From Cardinalis cardinalis (Eukaryota > Chordata > Aves > Passeriformes > Cardinalidae), in NCBI GenBank assembly GCA_014549065.1, contig JACDOX010000429.1, forward strand, positions 288,714-352,713: DNA of 64,000 bases, in the 5' to 3' direction. The notes under the pieces were generated by a model, which saw nothing but the letters and a program-made list of their open reading frames with translations, searched no databases and had not been told where the DNA came from. Both the position numbers and the translations under genes were made by a program. Of the stretch, positions 60,200 through 64,000 are shown in pieces (positions within the stretch are counted from its first letter, which is position 1; every line of letters begins with the position of its first letter).

Positions 60200-63100
60200 A
60201 AAATGTTTTTGTTCATATTAGAGAAAAAGGTCATATTCCTCTTAAATGCACTCTGAAGGCTACCTTTTGTAAGCTACCTCACTTAGAAAATTCATTAATT
60301 GGCTTTTTCCTAACAATGCCTTCTCTCATGCCTATTATTGTGTATACTGGCTGTTTCAATTGTATCTAATCATAATTTTCAAGCATTGTTCAAGCCACAA
60401 GGGAGAAACTGTACTGACAATAGTGCTAAGTGTTGTTTTCTTCTGGCAGTCTGGAGAGATTTGATGGTTCATTTCTTTTCCCCACAGTAACCTCATGATA
60501 TCCATGCTGCCAGATAGTTCTATAAAGAAGAACATTCAAAAATACCTTCTTTTAAACTTTGGGTTGAGCCTGTTTACCTCATTATTTCTGTTTGCATCCT
60601 TCTGCTTGGAGTAACTCTTAACCTGTCCTTAAACTCCTTTCAGCTGTTCTTGTATATATTCAGGATACAGAAGGCTCTTTGAGGAATCTGGGCATGATAT
60701 ATAAAGGGACTTGAGCCATATGTACTTATGGATGAAAATCCATGACATATCTTTTATTAATTTATGCCTATTGATGTTCTGTTTGTTCAATTTTGTCAAA
60801 CAAACATGATACACTGACTCCTGCCATTTTTAATTATGCTGCATCCTTACACTTGCTGTGCTTTTCCTTCAGGTTTGGCTCCAGGGCTCTCCCAGAAGAG
60901 GCTCTGCTCAGCTGGGGATGCTGTGCTCCTGTCTCAGGAGGCAGTGCTGGCGGAGCAGCTGGGGCCAGCTGCCTTGTGTAGAGCACCAAAGGTGATGCTG
61001 GGCTGCAGGCAGGGCAGAAGGAGGAGAAAGGAGGCTCAGATGGACAGAAGGACTCAAAGGGAGGAATGGGGACTTGCTCTGCAGTGAGACACTCCTCCAG
61101 TGTCTTGCTCCAAATCATCTTGGGGAGGACAAACCCTCCTGTAATCACTTGGGTTAGGTTTGCTGGGGGGACCCCATCCTATTTTGTTTGGATGGGTTTC
61201 AGTTTTCCTAGTGGCTTATAAACAGCCCAAAGTGTCATATTCATCTTCAGGGGATGTTTCCTTAGCTCTCCCCAGCACACAGGTGAGTTAGGGGGAAGAG
61301 AGCCATGTGGATTAAATAGCTGCTCTTCATAATAAGCTACGGGGACATGCTAATGGACCCAGCTATGTATGAGATCTGTATCAGCATTAATGAGTTAAGA
61401 CAGAGCTTTACAGGTGCAATTTAAAGATCCATTAGGCTTTTCTACTTGGTAAATTTTGGAACAGCCTCTGGGTTTGGTTATATAGTTACATTTTTTGCTT
61501 TTGATATCCATTTGCTTTTTACATGATTTGTGAAATTAGATGTCATTCATAGAGGTGACATTAACAATGAGGAAAAACACTAGTTTCTTTCACCCTCTAC
61601 TCAGTAAATGCATTGTGATTTTTCCAAATTTAACTGACCAATAAATGATATAGCTAAACTAGTTCTGCTTAATTTTCTGATGTTTAAATTTTTCATCTTA
61701 TTATGTTTAACTATATCCATTATGAAGTGGATCATCATCTGCAATTGCATCTTTGCACTCTAGACCTGCATAGTATTTATTCCACAATTTGTGGTTCATG
61801 TGAATTTTGGTATGTAGTTATCTACCCATTCCTTCTGTTTCTTGAGGAATGATAGTGAAAACTACTGGAAGAGAACTTTATTTCAAGAACTTTTATTTCA
61901 ATTATCTCTCTTTTTCTGCTAAGAAAAAGGAAAACTGCTTCAGATAAATATTTTATTACTTGATCCCTTCAACTCTAGTAAAATCAGTCTATGAGAGATA
62001 ACTATATACCTCAGTCCTTTTTGTTTCTGTTCAAATATATCCAGGGTAGCAATACTGTCTCTGTTCCTTCCACTTAGGTTCAGAACTTTTCTTTCATGTC
62101 ATTTATCTTATAGCCAGAAATTGAGCCATATTCCTTTATTATTTTGAATAGTTCTCAGATTGATTTTGAGAGGATTGAAATATCCTATAAAGCAGCATCC
62201 ACATGAAAAGGAAATTTTATGAATGACATTTCCTAGTTTTACTGCCCTTGTTTTTTCTTCCTCTCTCTTAGACTACCAATGGTTCTGCTGACATGATAAA
62301 AGGTGCCAGCAGATACCCCACGGTGGATAGGGCTCTGCATAAATAACTGGGCTGTATGTGAAATGTCCCTGCTCTTCCTTTCATCATCCTTCTTCCCTTC
62401 AAACAAAATACTATGCAGGAAAACATAGGGGATGCTGGGAGTTATGTTTTTGAAAGATGGTAGAGATAATAGGGGGAACTAGGTTTTCCAAATGGATGAG
62501 GCATAAGGTGTGTAGGAAGGGCGTGACCTTCCCTACAATCTCCAAATTGGAGAAAGAAAGTCAGAGCCAGAGGGGAGAAATCTTAATTTCAGAAGATCCC
62601 CTGGGAAAGATATTTTGTGTTTATCCTGCACAAGCGGGTGGTAAAGTGTTAATTCACCACTCGTTTGCCACAGGATTCTGTCTTCTTTTTGAACTGAAGC
62701 CAGCTCATCAACTAGCTAAAAAATCTGCACCCTTTCAAGGACACTGAAACACAAATATGGAGGTTCTCCTATTTTCAAAAAGGGTTCACAGCCTGCAGAA
62801 GATCTATTATTTTGGTCCAATATATATCTTTATATTTCTCTCTCCTTTCAAATCTTACAGAAACCACTGAAAAATCTTTCTGCCTCAAAAAGAAATCAGG
62901 CAGTCATAAATAAGGATACAGAGTTTAGGTCAAGTGGGGTTCAGGACATCTGGCTTCTTACATGTTTTATAATATTTTATGGTACAATGTTCTTTCATGT
63001 AAGGGTGCAAAGGAACTCCTTGTGAAATGACTTTTGAATGCTGTGATGTTCCACAGTGTATCACAATTACTGAAAAACTTCTGGCTAAATAATCAAGACC

Positions 63101-63206
63101 CTAGAAATTTTCATATCATGTCTCTTGTGTGATGGCTTATCTGGTAAAACAGATGGATGTGTAAATGGAAATGGAAACCACTAAAATTATACTCTCACAA
63201 AGCTAT
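60200..63206. other. Intergenic, no gene seen
   Basis: Contains a small GC-richer patch at about 60880-61090 with open frames on both strands but no recognised product or CpG density like an island. The remainder is AT-rich and featureless to my reading. Confidence 0.55.
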
Positions 63207-63612
63207 TGGTGAGATGCCCCAGTCCTTAAATCATCTTTGCTGTCCTCCACTGCATGCAGGAGCTCTGTGTCTCTCCTGTCCTGAGGAGCCCAGAACTGGA
63301 CACAGCACTCCAGATGTGCCTCACCAGGGCTGAGCAGAGGGGCAGGATCATTTCCCTCAGCCTGGTGGCAGTGCTGCTCCAAGTGCACCCCAGGATCCCA
63401 TTGGCCTTCTTGGCCACTGCTGGCCATGGACAGCTTGTGTTCCACCAGGACCCCCAGTCCTTCTCCACAGAGCTGCTTTCCAAGAGCTCAGCCCCAGCCT
63501 GTGCTGCTGCAGGGGGTTGCCCGTGCTGCTGCAGGGGGTTGTTCCTCCCCAGGAGCAGGACCTGCACCTGCCTTTGTTCAATTTCAGAAGGTCTCTCTCT
63601 GTCCATGGGTCA
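63207..63612 (-). mobile_element. CR1 LINE fragment, truncated at both ends
   Basis: In minus orientation it carries the same ORF2 C-terminal block as the CR1 at 12495-13640. The shared translation includes MEHKLSMASSGQEGQWDPGV and LEQ-AEGNDPAPLLS. It stops near GACTGGGGCATCTC, before the CR1 3'UTR. A 22-base tandem duplication (two copies of a GTGCTGCTGCAGGGGGTTG phrase, about 63500-63541) lies inside. The frame is not complete, so it encodes nothing functional. Confidence 0.9.
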
Positions 63613-63943
63613 TAAGCCACACTGTTTATCAGACACGCTCTTTTAGATGCAGTGGTGGCAGCCTATGTTGAAGAGCTCATTTCTCACTCACAGACTATTT
63701 GGAGTAAAGCTTATTTCAAAAGAAAAAGCCTGGATTGGAGCATGGTGCATGGGCTGCCCACACAGTAGGACACACATCAATTGAGTGCCAATCCTTCCTT
63801 TTAGAAAATACTGGGCCTTCTGCATTAATCACAGTTGAGTAAAAGATGTTTCTCAGATTATTCAGCAATTGTAACAGCCTTCTAGGAAAAACTTAGGTAC
63901 TTAGAAAGGTATGCTGTGTAACCCAGGTTTGTCATTGTACTGT
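63613..63943. other. Intergenic, nothing recognised
   Basis: About 330 bases of AT-rich sequence between the CR1 fragment and the terminal hexanucleotide repeat. Confidence 0.6.
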
Positions 63944-64000
63944 GAGGAAGAGGAAGAGGAAGAGGAAGAGGAAGAGGAAGAGGAAGAGGAAGAGGAAGAG
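63944..64000. repeat. (GAGGAA)n hexanucleotide microsatellite, runs off the window
   Basis: About nine and a half perfect copies of GAGGAA continue to the last base, so the true length is unknown. The strand is pure purine and could form triplex structures. Confidence 0.97.

Noticed and set aside
60834..61148. 83-104 codon frames in a GC-richer patch
   Set aside because: Open on both strands, no homology, no CpG-island character or splice context.

Overview
The window looks like avian nuclear DNA. It has long introns, few repeats, LINEs of the CR1 family, one LTR of a type common in bird genomes, a few very old SINE/LINE scraps, and a strong CpG-island promoter. Gene order (RAG2 next to IFTAP, head to head) matches the conserved vertebrate TRAF6-RAG1-RAG2-IFTAP neighbourhood. 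A passerine is possible, but the sequence alone does not settle the order of bird.

Left edge (1-427, minus strand): the first ~142 codons of RAG2, the kelch-propeller subunit of the V(D)J recombinase, cut off by the window start. About 0.2-1 kb beyond its start codon lies a CpG island (about 640-1400), the likely promoter of IFTAP (C11orf74/NWC), which is transcribed in the opposite direction.

Middle (about 800-40870, plus strand): IFTAP, rebuilt from individual exons because none is long enough to stand out alone. A putative non-coding first exon ends at 883. Coding exons follow at 11908-12016, 23592-23749, 25274-25345, 26270-26324, 32525-32655 and 39192-39353. Phases agree at every junction and give a 228-residue protein (226 from the second, better-placed ATG); human IFTAP is about 221. 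Two polyadenylation signals follow (39799 and 40844). The introns hold a 1.1-kb CR1, a solo LTR, CR1 and MIR remnants, small tandem repeats, palindromes and two possible cryptic exons. By position they could also hold distal RAG2 control elements, as the equivalent region does in mouse.

Right part (about 40870-64000): no convincing gene. This fits the large desert that follows IFTAP in other vertebrates. It contains an unexplained GC/CpG-rich block (43560-44190), two near-perfect palindromes (48435, 60170), a lone consensus CRE, a hydrophobic minus-strand ORF cluster that may be a decayed retrocopy, a CR1 fragment truncated at both ends, and a GAGGAA hexanucleotide repeat running off the window end.

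I found no evidence for a wholly new biological system. The best leads are the cryptic exon pair inside IFTAP intron 2, the unexplained CpG-rich block, the palindromes and the alternative start of RAG2.
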